Shown one piece after another: positions 11,303 to 20,803 of a stretch of DNA of 56,576 bases; position 1 is the stretch's first letter; each line of letters starts with the position of its first letter. The DNA is taken from NCBI GenBank assembly GCA_024228395.1, contig JAAETM010000109.1, positions 1 through 56,576 of the forward strand, in the 5' to 3' direction. A model generated the notes under the pieces. It saw nothing but the letters and a program-made list of their open reading frames with translations. It was not told where the DNA came from and made no database searches. The position numbers and the translations under genes are program-made. The DNA comes from a bacterium (GTDB taxonomy: Bacteria > Planctomycetota > UBA1135 > GCA-002686595).

Positions 11303-12358
11303 TCAGCCACCCTTGGTGTGCATTTCCCAATGGGGGTTCTTCTTCAGATCCTCAACCCCTTGGAAAGCTCCACGATCGTCTTGACCAAGCCTTTCCTCGG
11401 CGCCCCGGTCATTGCGATCCCGCCAACGTCCCTCAATGGCTTGAACCACGTTGCGGGCTCCACCTTCTTGACGTACCAAATTCCGAAGGTCCATCCCCTC
11501 GGTGCCGTATAGACAAGTGAAGAAGCGGCCATCCGCCGTGATGCGGGCGCGGTTGCATGTTCCGCAGAATGGAGCGGTGGTAGACGCCACAATGCCAAAG
11601 GTTCCTCCCTGGGGGAGCTGCCAGCGGCGCGCAGGCACGTAGTCGGGGGTCGCAACGGGTTCTGGCTCTCCAAAATGCTTGCGCACCCTAGCCAGAATCT
11701 CATCCCTGGAGACTACCAAGTCCTGGCGCCAATTTTGAGCTCCGCCCACATCCATGTATTCGATGAAGCGCAGCTCGAACCCACTTTCCAAAGCGAAGGC
11801 CAACAGGGATTCCAGTTCATCGTCATTGCTGCCGCGCAGCAGAACCGTGTTGAGTTTGATCGGCTGGAAACCATTTCTGGAAGCGGCCATGAGCCCGGCG
11901 AGCACGCGCGGAAGGAAATCCTGGCGGGTGCTGTCCTCAAAGCGCTGGGCCTTGAGGGTGTCCAGGCTCACCGTTAGGCGTTGGAGCCCGGCGGCCTTGA
12001 GTATTTCGGCCTGCTCAACCAGTAAAACACCGTTTGTGGTCAGGGCCACATCCTCCATTTCCGGGATGGCGCGAAGCTGGGCAATCAGTTGGTCCAAGCC
12101 CCTGCGCAGTAGGGGCTCCCCGCCGGTCAAGCGAACCTGTCGAACCCCCATGGGGACCAGGGCTTTGGTGATGGCTGTCAACTCCTCCAAAGAGAGTCGG
12201 TCCTGCCGCGGAAGCCAGGTGTAGTCATGCTCGGGCATGCAGTAGTGGCAACGCAGATTGCAGCGGTCGGTGACCGATAGCCGCAGGTTGCGCAGGGCGC
12301 GACCAGCTAGATCCTGGATGGGAGTCGGAAGGGACATGAAACCACAGAATAGCGCCAT
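11303..12358 (-). CDS. moaA: GTP 3',8-cyclase (molybdenum cofactor biosynthesis protein A)
   Basis: Radical SAM enzyme that, with MoaC, converts GTP to cyclic pyranopterin monophosphate, the first step of molybdenum cofactor synthesis. The 351-residue product has the N-terminal SAM cluster motif CNLRCHYC (C33, C37, C40), the TGGEPLLR motif, and the second cluster cysteines C265, C268 and C282 near the C terminus. It ends in the double glycine that is conserved and needed in MoaA. The start at 12358 is favoured by a TAGACT -10 box on the minus strand (12369-12364), 5 nt upstream; an alternative start at 12337 would give 344 residues and also fits the family. No other moa/moe genes are in the window. 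It is transcribed divergently from the VCBS/ASPIC operon. Confidence 0.95.
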   Translation of the reverse strand: MALFCGFMSLPTPIQDLAGRALRNLRLSVTDRCNLRCHYCMPEHDYTWLPRQDRLSLEELTAITKALVPMGVRQVRLTGGEPLLRRGLDQLIAQLRAIPEMEDVALTTNGVLLVEQAEILKAAGLQRLTVSLDTLKAQRFEDSTRQDFLPRVLAGLMAASRNGFQPIKLNTVLLRGSNDDELESLLAFALESGFELRFIEYMDVGGAQNWRQDLVVSRDEILARVRKHFGEPEPVATPDYVPARRWQLPQGGTFGIVASTTAPFCGTCNRARITADGRFFTCLYGTEGMDLRNLVRQEGGARNVVQAIEGRWRDRNDRGAEERLGQDDRGAFQGVEDLKKNPHWEMHTKGG

Positions 12359-12363
12359 CAGGC

Positions 12364-12369
12364 AGTCTA
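12364..12369 (-). promoter_or_regulatory. -10 box of a probable leaderless moaA transcript
   Basis: TAGACT on the minus strand, 5 nt before the moaA ATG at 12358. It shares the roughly 100-bp divergent intergenic region with the promoter of the VCBS/ASPIC gene. Confidence 0.4.
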
Positions 12370-12449
12370 GGGCACCCCCAGGGCCCGGAATTGAGTTGTG
12401 TCTGCTTCCGGGTGGGGAAAGAAGCCTCGGAGAGGTGCTGGTTCCAGGC

Positions 12450-12455
12450 TAAGAT
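12450..12455 (+). promoter_or_regulatory. -10 box of a probable leaderless VCBS/ASPIC operon transcript
   Basis: TAAGAT lies exactly 6 nt before the GTG at 12462, predicting an mRNA that begins at the start codon. No Shine-Dalgarno sequence is present. Confidence 0.45.
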
Positions 12456-12461
12456 GCAGCT

Positions 12462-15400
12462 GTGAATACGTACCACTTATCCAACCGCAAGGACCGATGG
12501 CGGATGGTCGGGTTCCCCATTATGTGGATCCTTCTGTGCAACATCCTGTGCTCGGAAACCCTGCTCGCCCAGGAGGTCCAAGTGCCCGAGGTCGTTGGGG
12601 ACCACGACGACACTCCAAAGGGGATCCAAGATGCCCTTCAAGGGATGCAGCCCGAGGTGGATGGCTGGGATGGTGAGGTTTGGAACCAGGCCCTGAAAGG
12701 TCCCATGCGGCAGCTTTCGGATGCGGTGTTTCTGGGGGCTGAGTACGATCCGGTCGCCTTGGGCAAATTGACCTTGCCAGCGGCCCGCGGCCTTTGGCTA
12801 CAGGCCGCGCCAGAGGATTGGTTGGCTGGCGAGGGGCCGTGGTGGTTTCACAGCGCTCGATCTCTTCCTGGCGAATCCTCGGACCTTGCAATGCTTGAAG
12901 GTTTTGAGTTGCTCCGCAAGGAATTGGGAGGCCAAGCCACCCGCTTTGAGTGGCACGTGGAATCGCTCGAAGTCAAAGACGATCAGCGCGTGGAAACTCA
13001 GATGCATCTGATTCTATTGCGCAAGGTGGCCCAAACGACGGTCGCAATGCATGGCTTTTGGCGTGCGGTTTGGCAACGTGACGGCGATGGCCATGTGCGC
13101 TTGGCAGCCATCCGAGAATTGGAACGGGAGGCCAGTGCCTTACGCAGTGTTCAAGCCAGCTCGCGTTTGAATGGCTTTGTAGATCGTTCCGTCAGCCTGT
13201 TCGGTGGTGAGTTGTACGGCTCACAGCTGCGCCCTGGCATTGACCACTGGAGAGAGAGATTGCATACCAAGTTGGGTGTTGGGCTATTGGGACACCATGG
13301 CATGGCGCTCGGCGATATCAATGCGGACGGGTTGGAGGACCTTTACGTTTGCGAGCCCGGCGGGCTTCCCAACAGGCTCTTCTTGCATCTGCCCGATGGG
13401 AGCACGAAGGATGTCGCCAAGCAGGCTGGACTGGACATCCTGGATTTTACCTCTTCCGCGCTGATTCTTGACCTGGACGGAGATGGGGACAAGGACCTTA
13501 TGGCGGCAACGGCTTCTGGTCTCTATGGGTTTGAGAATGACGGCGCCGGGCGATTCAGCAAGCGTTTCGAAAAGCTTGGTACGGACCTCACTTCCCTGGC
13601 AGCAGCAGATATGGACGGGGACGGCGACCTGGACGTTTACGCCTGTCGCTATTCATCTCCCTATGTTTCCACAGGGCTTCCCTTTCCCTATCACGACGCG
13701 GAGAACGGGGCTGCCAACTGGGCCCTTCAAAACAATGGGGATTGGGAGTTCCACGACGCCTCTACCCAATTGGGACTCGAAGTCGGACGGCGACGATTCA
13801 GTTTCTCTGCGTCTTTTGAGGATTACGACAACGACGGGGATCAGGACCTGTATGTGAGCAATGATTTCGGACGCAATTCACTCTACCGCAATGACGGGGG
13901 AGTGTTCGAGAACGTGGCAGCGGAGGCGGGTGCCGAGGACCTCGCCGCCGGCATGGGCATCACCTGGGCAGATTGGAATCGTGATGGTTTCATGGACCTA
14001 TATGTGTCGAACATGGGGTCCAATGCCGGTCAGCGCATTACGCATTCCGCAGGTTTCATTCCCAGGGCGGCGGATGGTACGCGCGCCGAATACCAGGGCC
14101 ACGCACGGGGAAGTTCGCTGTACATGTCCAAGGGAGGTGACGGCTTTGAGGATGCCACCGTGGGCAGCGGTGCTCGCCGCACAGGTTGGGCTTGGGGCGG
14201 ACTGGCCATGGACTTGGACTGCGATGGCCATTCCGACCTTGTGGTTCCCAACGGATTCGTCACCGGCGAGAGCACGTCTGACTTGTGAAGCTTCTTCTGG
14301 CGACAGGTCGTGTCGCAATCACCATTGGAAGAAGCGGATACGGTGGAAGAATATTCCGCGGCCTGGGGCGCCGTGGCCTGGTTGTTGAGACAGGGGCAAA
14401 CTTGGAGCGGGCACGAGCGAAATGGCGCATTCTTCGGCAAGGGAGACGGCACTTTTGTGGAATGTGGGGGGGTTGTCGGGTTGGATCAGATCGGAGACGG
14501 CCGCAGCGTGATTCGTGTGGACTGGGACGGGGATGGGGACCTGGACCTTTTTCTGCGCGCACGCACCGCCCCCCGCATCATGTACCTGGAAAACCGTTTG
14601 CCCATGCGTGGAAAGTCGGTGCAATTCAAGTTGGTCTCCTCGAGTGCTTCCAAGACTACGGTCGGGGCCAGGTTGTCCATTCGCGGCCTGTCTGAGCAGG
14701 ACCCGCTTTGGATTCGGACGCGTCGCGCGGGCGAAGGGTACTTGGCACAGAGCAGTGCCTGGATGCATGTGGGGGTCGGGCAGCTCGACCGGGTCGGTGT
14801 GGAGGTGCGTTGGCCAGATGGGCAGGTTCAAACCTATGGCGAAGTGACCGCGGGCAGTAGCCATGTCTTAGTGCAAGGTGAGACGGAACCCAGGGAATGG
14901 TTGCGCCCTTCCAATGATCGCTTGGCCCCCGGAGCGCCGGTCATGCAGGAAGGCGACCCCAAGCGAAGGATTGATTCGGGTGAAGGGGCGGGCCGGGTCG
15001 TGTTGGCTGCGCCCTTGCCTATTCCTCATATTTCGGTTCGAACGGTTTCGGGAAATACGGCTGTCCTGGGCGGGGTGGCTGAGAGCCTCAATGGGCCCGA
15101 TCGCAGTGCCATGGTTTTGCTTCTTTGGTCTCCCGACTGTGCGCCTTGTCTGACCGAGCTTGCCGCATGGTCTGCAGCCCGCGATGAAGTTCAGAAGGCT
15201 GGCCTGTCGGTCCTTGCGGTTCAGCTTGAGCCAAGACGTAAGGAGGGTGCCACCGCATCCGATTGGCTCGATCGAATTCAATGGCCCTTTGCCAGGGGTA
15301 GTATTTCTGGGGACACCGGGCGAATTTTTGCGGCTCTCGCCTCACAGGTCATGGGGTCCACGCGTCCCTTGGCAGTGCCCACCTCCCTATTGATAGACGA

Positions 15401-16100
15401 ACGGGGTCGACTTCAAGTGCTGTACCGGGGAAGCGTGCGGTTCGAACAAGTTCTGAAGGATCGCTCGTTGTTTTCCTTACAGGGACCAGCTCGTTTGCGA
15501 GCTTCGTTTCCTTTTGATGGATTGTACTTGGACCCCTACCGGGAGCCGGATTGGGTGACTTTGGCGCGCTCGTTCCAAGCGACTGGTTTGCCCCATGTGG
15601 CCAAGGAGTACGAATTATCACTGGTCCGCACGGAAGCGCTTGACTCTGCGGAATCCCAGTTTGAATTCGGACAGGCGCGGCTTCGACAGCGCAAGTTCGA
15701 GTTGGCCCTCAAGCACTTTGAAGAGGCCGCGAAGGCAGGCCCGAATGTGATTCGTTACATCGAAGCGTTGGCCCTTTGTCAGTACAACCTGGGGGACGTG
15801 GCGAATGCACGGGTGAGTTTCCTGGCGGTGTTGGAGCTGGACCCACGCAACGCACCCGCCCTTTACAACCTCGGATACCTACTGGCGCGCAGCAACGATT
15901 TCGATGGGGCGCGCGCCAGGCTTCAGGAGCTACGCCCCCTCAACACGGAACTCTCCAAGCGCCTGCGCATTGCTTTGAACTCGATGGAGGAAAAGAGTCG
16001 TGAGCACACCGAGTCTCCTCCTGGGGAAGATCCCAAGAAGTCCACCGATGGCGGAGGGAGTGGGTCCCTTCCCGATTCCGAAGATAGCGATCTCAGATGA
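12462..16100 (+). CDS. Exported VCBS/ASPIC-thioredoxin-TPR protein with in-frame TGA, candidate selenoprotein
   Basis: One 1212-residue frame containing a single TGA at codon 609 (14286-14288), which I read as selenocysteine. Order: signal peptide (about 15-37); unknown region; VCBS/FG-GAP propeller repeats with DxDxDG calcium-type loops (about 275-600, e.g. LDLDGDGDKDL, ADMDGDGDLDV, DYDNDGDQDLY); the TGA inside a conserved-looking SDL-U-SFFWRQV segment; one more repeat (DWDGDGDLDLFL); an ASPIC/UnbV domain (about 728-800); a TlpA-like thioredoxin domain with CAPC at 893-896; TPR-like helices (about 1050-1170); an acidic disordered tail. Seen: same frame before and after the TGA, and a SECIS-like hairpin directly downstream. 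If the TGA were a true stop, the product would be a 608-residue propeller, and a second frame could only start at GTG 14310 in mid-domain. Starts with GTG behind a -10 box; overlaps the next gene by ATGA. Its biochemical role is unknown. Confidence 0.8.
14289..14335 (+). promoter_or_regulatory. Candidate bacterial SECIS element
   Basis: After the TGA come 11 nt (14289-14299), then a 17-nt hairpin at 14300-14316: stem GCGAC / GTCGC, 7-nt loop AGGTCGT. This is the spacing and size known for the E. coli fdhF SECIS hairpin, whose loop also contains AGGUC. The hairpin is enclosed by a perfect 8-bp outer stem, GCTTCTTC (14290-14297) with GAAGAAGC (14328-14335). The bulged U of the E. coli stem is not present. 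The element lies inside the coding sequence, as in bacterial selenoprotein mRNAs, where it recruits SelB. Confidence 0.75.
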
Positions 16101-17869
16101 ACTCCAGGCCTTCAAATCCTGTGGGTGATGCGGTTTCTGATTTGCAGAACCTGCGTGCATGGGTGTCCCATTGGTGTTCGCATTGCCAGGGAGACGCCCT
16201 GCGAGAATTGCGGTTGGCCCTGCAAATCTTGGACAGGGACCTGTTGCCCAGGATCGAAAACGATCTCTTCATCGTGGGCTTGGTGGGTCCAAACAACGCG
16301 GGCAAATCCGCCTTGTTCAACGCGCTAGTGGACCGCAAGTGCAGCCCATCCCGAGCCTATGGCGGCGCCACACGACGGTTGCTGGCCGCCCATAGCCTAC
16401 CTGGGGATCGTGTCCCTGCGGTCCGCGGATTCGACCGCGTGGTCAAGGTGGAACCTGGGCCCGATGGTGTTTCCGCCGTGGCACAACCCGGCCCGCCGGG
16501 TGAACTGCTGATCACAAAGTGCGAATCGCTGCCCAAGGGTCTGCTTGTTGTGGATGCTCCCGATTTCGACAGCATCATGGAACAACACAAGGAATCCGCC
16601 GCAGGGTTGATGGGCATCACGGACTTGGCGGTCGTGGTCGTGACGCGCCATAGCTATCAAAATCTGGAGGTGGTTCGCTTTCTGCGCGAGTGGCTTGGCT
16701 CGGGCAGGCCTTGGGTCATGGTGTACAACGAAGCTCCCTCCGAAACGGTAGCGAAGGAACACTGCGAAATCCTCTCCGAAGGTGTGGGCGCCGGACCGAT
16801 TGCGTTGTTCCAAGCGCCTTCCGACTTGCAGGTCGCCGAGGGCAAGCGACCACTGGAAGCCCTGTGTGTGCAGGGCGGTTCCCAGGTAGGCCAGGGCTTC
16901 GAGAATTGGATTCGCAGCTTGGGAGGAACTGACGAGCTCCAGCGGTCCGCTTTCGAAGCTTCGAACAGAAGGTTGGCAGAAGCTCTCGATCGTTTTGTCG
17001 AAGCCTGGGAGGGGGAGCAGAATCTGCGCCGAGTGCTGCTCAAGGAAGCCGAAGCTGTCGCTTCGGATCTGGCCAAGCAGGTCTGCAAGGATGCCATGCC
17101 GATGGGGCCAGTTCTGGACGCCTTCCGGGCTGTCTTGGACCGCAGACCAGGCTTGGTTCGCTCTCAAATGCGCAAGGGAATTCAGCAGGCGCGCAAGGGT
17201 GCGATGTACATTTGGGCCAAGGTCGGAGGGAAGCTGTCTTCCGTTGAAAACCCGGCTCCCCTGAATCTATTGCAAGCGGAACGGGAAGCCCTCACTCCCC
17301 TTTGGACTCCCTTTCTTGATCGTCTTGAGGCCAAGCTCATGGCAAGTGGCGCCGGAGCCAGCGCTGACTGGTCTGCCATGTTATGTCAGGATTTCACTCC
17401 AAGTGGGGCGTCCAACAGCATGGAGCGAGCCATGGAGAAACTGCAATCGGATCCCCAGGTGTGGCAAGCCTTTGAACAGGCCTGCGAGGCGTTCATTGAG
17501 GAGGACTTGGACGAGCGCGGCAACGAGTGGGGTCTCCAGGCCCTTGTTGATTTGACCCATCTCCTGCCCGCTGCCGTTGCCGGTGCGATCATCGTCAAGA
17601 GCGGTGGATTGCTGACCGACATGGCCGTGGGGTCGATGGGGGCCATTTCCGCCATGGCGGCAGAGCAACTCTCCAAGTTCCTTGGCACAGGCACAGCCAG
17701 CAGGGCCCGGAACAAGTGGTGTGAATTGCGCGCGCCCAAACTTCAAGAGAACTTCTTGGGAGCCTCCATGCCGACTGGGTGGACTCTTCTTCAATCAGAA
17801 GCTCAAGGGGATGCCCGCGAGTGGACCCGCTGGCTGCACGTTTCCAGGGAGCACCTGAACCATGACTGA
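16097..17869 (+). CDS. Dynamin-like/YfjP-type GTPase, first of a pair
   Basis: A 590-residue P-loop GTPase. G1 is GPNNAGKS (residues 64-71), a Thr-containing switch follows (GGATRR), and G3 is DAPD (153-156). The usual NKxD specificity motif is not clear; the corresponding strand reads VMVYNEAPS, so nucleotide preference may be relaxed. The C-terminal half is helical, with a hydrophobic Ala/Gly-rich stretch near residues 490-530 that could contact membrane, as in bacterial dynamin-like proteins. The start codon overlaps the stop of the VCBS/ASPIC gene (ATGA), and its own end overlaps the second GTPase by 8 nt, so the three are translationally coupled. Paired dynamin-like GTPases often work as hetero-oligomers on membranes; a membrane-remodelling or trafficking role is inference. 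Confidence 0.75.
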   Translation: MNSRPSNPVGDAVSDLQNLRAWVSHWCSHCQGDALRELRLALQILDRDLLPRIENDLFIVGLVGPNNAGKSALFNALVDRKCSPSRAYGGATRRLLAAHSLPGDRVPAVRGFDRVVKVEPGPDGVSAVAQPGPPGELLITKCESLPKGLLVVDAPDFDSIMEQHKESAAGLMGITDLAVVVVTRHSYQNLEVVRFLREWLGSGRPWVMVYNEAPSETVAKEHCEILSEGVGAGPIALFQAPSDLQVAEGKRPLEALCVQGGSQVGQGFENWIRSLGGTDELQRSAFEASNRRLAEALDRFVEAWEGEQNLRRVLLKEAEAVASDLAKQVCKDAMPMGPVLDAFRAVLDRRPGLVRSQMRKGIQQARKGAMYIWAKVGGKLSSVENPAPLNLLQAEREALTPLWTPFLDRLEAKLMASGAGASADWSAMLCQDFTPSGASNSMERAMEKLQSDPQVWQAFEQACEAFIEEDLDERGNEWGLQALVDLTHLLPAAVAGAIIVKSGGLLTDMAVGSMGAISAMAAEQLSKFLGTGTASRARNKWCELRAPKLQENFLGASMPTGWTLLQSEAQGDAREWTRWLHVSREHLNHD

Positions 17870-19625
17870 AATTCGGGGCAATTCGTTTCTCGGCGATCTG
17901 ATGGATGAGCTGTTGAAAAATTGGGAGGGACTCAAACCGCTGTCCGCGCTTCAGCCTGCCAAGGACCGGGTGGAAGGACTGCTGGCCGACTTGGAGGCGC
18001 AGAGGAGCCGGGTTGACAGAGCTGCGGTCATGACCCTGGTCGGATCCACAGGAGCGGGAAAATCCACCTTGCTCAATGCTTTGGTGGGTAAAGAGATCGC
18101 TGTTGCAGGTGAAGCACGACCCACCACCAGGCAACCTGTGATCTACCGCCCGCTGGATGCGGATGTGTCCGAGTGGGTTGCTGATTTGCCTGGCCCCACG
18201 CCGCGGATCGAAGTGTATGCGGAGGGTGGTGGGGGTGTTTGGTCGGGGCAAATCCTCATCGACGCACCGGACACGAACTCGGTCGAGCGGGTGAATCGGG
18301 AAGTGGTCCAGGCATTGGCTGAGCGCAGTGACGTGCTTGTGGTTGTAGCCCACAGGCAAGCGGTTGCGGAAGCCTCCACCGTTCAGTTCTTGGATGCATT
18401 CCAGGGCATGCGTGGATTGCTGTTCGTCCTGGGGCATGCCGACACCTTGAGCGACCGGGGTCGCAGTGAGTTGGCTGAGCAGTTCAAGAAGATCGCGGTT
18501 CAACGCTTTGGGGTCGATCAGCCACGGATTCATGTGCTGAGCCCTATGCAGGCCCTCAATGGTCCTGGAAGCCCGGGCTGGGCGGAGTTCTGTGAGGACC
18601 TTCAGCAGGCCACGCTGGCAGGCCAGCTCTCAAGGGTGCGCCGGTACAATGCAATCGGAACCACGGAACAGCTCACCGCGGCCCTGGCCCCCCTGGCCCC
18701 CTCGATTTTGGATCAACTGGGTGAACTTCAGGGCCTTTTGCATGCTGTTCCCGAAATCTACCAGCGCGACGTTCTTGCAGAAGTACGCAAGCGTTTCGAC
18801 ATTAGATCCAGGGATGTGCAAGGGCTCTTGTGGGATGAGGTCGGGCGCCGATGGACAGGCCCGGGTGGCATGGCCTTGCGTGTGGGAGGATTGTCCTCCA
18901 TGGGGTTAGGGGCCGGAGCCTGGCTCGCCAGGCGCAATCCGTTGCTCGCTGCGGGCGCAGCGGCTGGTGCGCTGGCAACCCAAAAATTGCAAACCGCAGG
19001 CCGGGAGCGTTCCATGCGGGATGGTTCCGAGTGGTTGCCCGGGCGAGGGGACTTGAAGCGTGTTTATGACAGTGCCTTTGCTCCTCTCAAACTCGCCCAG
19101 CGCAGGTTGGGTGGCATCGACCTTGCATTGCCGTCCGAGGCGCAAGTTTCCGATGGGCTGCACGTGGCCGTTGGCGAAAGCTTGGCGCAACTGCTGGACT
19201 CCGACCTGATGGATCAGGCCCAACAGGGGGCCCAGACGCCCTGGAAAATCTTGGTCGACCTGCCTGTTTATGCGCTCGGTTTATGGATTCTCGTTCGGGC
19301 GGTCAGCGGGTTTGTTGCCGGTGATTATGTTGGCATGGACTTCCTGGTCAACGCCGCCCTCTTGGCAGGCGCTTGGCTTTTCCTTGCGCGCCATGCGACT
19401 CGTTTCCTATTGCGTCGACGTGCCACCGCCCTTGTTGAGGGAATCAAGGCGGGTCTTCAAGCCCGCGTGCGGCGCACCCTGGAGTCCGATTTGCAACCGA
19501 GTTCTACCCTGGTGGTTGAGCGTTCCGAAGGGTTGGCACGCTGGAGTGAATTGCATACCACCTGGCGAGATCGTATTCTGCAATCGGACCCGTCGCCTAC
19601 AATCAACTCCGATCCCGGTGATTGA
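17862..19625 (+). CDS. Dynamin-like/YfjP-type GTPase with membrane segments, second of a pair
   Basis: A 587-residue GTPase. G1 is GSTGAGKST (61-69), followed by a PTTRQP switch I segment and G3 DAPDTNS. The G4 position reads VLGHADTLSD, again without a canonical NKxD. A Gly/Ala-rich hydrophobic stretch lies near residues 345-375, and two transmembrane helices at about 460-520 (WKILVDLPVYALGLWIL and the ALLAGAWLFLA region) precede a basic RRR tract, so the protein is probably anchored in the inner membrane. It overlaps the upstream GTPase by 8 nt. Its 3' end overlaps the convergent gene on the other strand by 23 bp. Confidence 0.78.
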   Translation: MTEIRGNSFLGDLMDELLKNWEGLKPLSALQPAKDRVEGLLADLEAQRSRVDRAAVMTLVGSTGAGKSTLLNALVGKEIAVAGEARPTTRQPVIYRPLDADVSEWVADLPGPTPRIEVYAEGGGGVWSGQILIDAPDTNSVERVNREVVQALAERSDVLVVVAHRQAVAEASTVQFLDAFQGMRGLLFVLGHADTLSDRGRSELAEQFKKIAVQRFGVDQPRIHVLSPMQALNGPGSPGWAEFCEDLQQATLAGQLSRVRRYNAIGTTEQLTAALAPLAPSILDQLGELQGLLHAVPEIYQRDVLAEVRKRFDIRSRDVQGLLWDEVGRRWTGPGGMALRVGGLSSMGLGAGAWLARRNPLLAAGAAAGALATQKLQTAGRERSMRDGSEWLPGRGDLKRVYDSAFAPLKLAQRRLGGIDLALPSEAQVSDGLHVAVGESLAQLLDSDLMDQAQQGAQTPWKILVDLPVYALGLWILVRAVSGFVAGDYVGMDFLVNAALLAGAWLFLARHATRFLLRRRATALVEGIKAGLQARVRRTLESDLQPSSTLVVERSEGLARWSELHTTWRDRILQSDPSPTINSDPGD

Positions 19626-20088
19626 CGCTTCGGCTTCGGTGCAAGTACCAGTCACCGTCGCGGTAGACAAAACTGATTAGCGCCTTGGCCTCCCACCAGG
19701 TGCACGACTCCCCACGGGAGGTGTGCGTGAGCCGCAGCTCGACCTCCGCCTTGGCCTTGGTCTCATCCTCTTCAAAGATCGGTTCAAAGGGTGTGACCCA
19801 GGCAGCTTTGATGGCGAAGCAGTTTGCCTCGGGATCCCGTTCGGCGAGAACCAAGCCAGCTAGGGCGCTGTGTACATCTGGCTTGAGCGCCCCGCTGCTT
19901 TCATCCCGAAAGTCCACGTCGAAGCCGGCCATGAGCTGCCGGATGCGCCCGTCGTTGAAGTCTTCCACCATGGCGCCCATACGCCACATGAGGCGCTCGG
20001 AAGGTGACCGGAGTGCATGTCGGATTTGGGTCAGTGCCAAGAAGGCAAGGCCGATGACGAGGAGGATTCCGAGAGCTTTTTTGAACAT
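19603..20088 (-). CDS. Small membrane-anchored protein, NTF2-like fold possible
   Basis: A 161-residue protein of unknown function. Residues 4-22 form one transmembrane helix or uncleaved signal anchor (ALGILLVIGLAFLALTQI). The rest is soluble with alternating helix and strand and ends with VYRDGDWYLHRSRSV. A central helix-rich part followed by beta strands ending in W-Y-L-type segments is reminiscent of SnoaL/NTF2-like domains, but I cannot confirm this. It is convergent with the second GTPase and overlaps its stop codon by 23 bp. Start at 20088 has only a weak GAGAA upstream. Confidence 0.7.
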   Translation of the reverse strand: MFKKALGILLVIGLAFLALTQIRHALRSPSERLMWRMGAMVEDFNDGRIRQLMAGFDVDFRDESSGALKPDVHSALAGLVLAERDPEANCFAIKAAWVTPFEPIFEEDETKAKAEVELRLTHTSRGESCTWWEAKALISFVYRDGDWYLHRSRSVNHRDRS

Positions 20089-20242
20089 GGGATTCTCATC
20101 GTCGCGCTAGATCCCCATTCTGAGCCAAATCGGTGTAAAGCCGCGGTTTCCTGGATCACGACCGGGAGTGGGGCATCTGTAAGGCATGAGTGGGGTACAC
20201 TCATGTTGCTCCTCGCAGAGGTCTTCCCTAGACTCATCATCC

Positions 20243-20803
20243 ATGAAAGTTCAATCAGCCATTCTGCTGTCCCTTGCCCTCCTGGCATGCTCAGTTGAAC
20301 CGGTCAGCGAGGAATCCGAGCAGCAGGGCGGTGCGCTCTCCGAAACGGATACACCCGTTGCACCAGCCGATCTCTTGAACTTTGCCGCGCCCGAAGGCTG
20401 GACCGAGGTGGAACCCACAGGGCCGATGCGCCTCAAGCAGTTCACCCTTGGAGATGACAAGGAGAATGAAGTGGATGTTTGTGTCGCATACTGGAAAGGG
20501 GGGATTGGCGGCTTGCAACGCAATCTGATTCGCTGGAAGGAGCAAATCGGTACGGGTGAGGGCACACCAGAACCTACCATTGACACGTTTACGGAGAATG
20601 GCTTGATTAGCACCCTGCTCGATGGGGAAAGTGCTTTCACTGGCATGGATGGTAGTACTAGCACGGGAACGCGGCTCATGGCCGCATACATTGAATCACC
20701 GAGCGGTCGATTCGATGGCGTTTTCACCGTCAAGCTCACCGTTCCGAGCGCAGCCTCTGCACAATGGGCCGACAGCTTCCGCAAGTTCGTTCAGGATCTA
20801 TAA
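20243..20803 (+). CDS. Lipoprotein of unknown function
   Basis: A 186-residue lipoprotein: signal peptide with lipobox LLAC, lipidated Cys at residue 16. The mature part starts acidic and disordered, then holds one domain (about residues 45-185) beginning FAAPEGWTEVEPTGPMRLKQF. I recall similar unnamed lipoproteins in planctomycetes. The start at 20243 was preferred over an in-frame ATG at 20186 because it places the signal peptide at the N terminus. A TAGACT -10-like box at 20229-20234 is 8 nt upstream, so the transcript may be nearly leaderless. The stop codon overlaps the -10 box of the following gene. Confidence 0.72.
   Translation: MKVQSAILLSLALLACSVEPVSEESEQQGGALSETDTPVAPADLLNFAAPEGWTEVEPTGPMRLKQFTLGDDKENEVDVCVAYWKGGIGGLQRNLIRWKEQIGTGEGTPEPTIDTFTENGLISTLLDGESAFTGMDGSTSTGTRLMAAYIESPSGRFDGVFTVKLTVPSAASAQWADSFRKFVQDL

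Noticed and set aside
11303..11420. Possible frameshift at the C terminus of MoaA
   Set aside because: The tail (DRGAEERL ... NPHWEMHTKGG) looks unusual against E. coli but fits other MoaA proteins and ends in the conserved double glycine.
14310..16100. Separate gene starting with GTG at 14310
   Set aside because: It has no ribosome-binding site or -10 box and would begin in the middle of a domain that continues in the same frame from before the TGA. It is the second part of the 12462-16100 protein.
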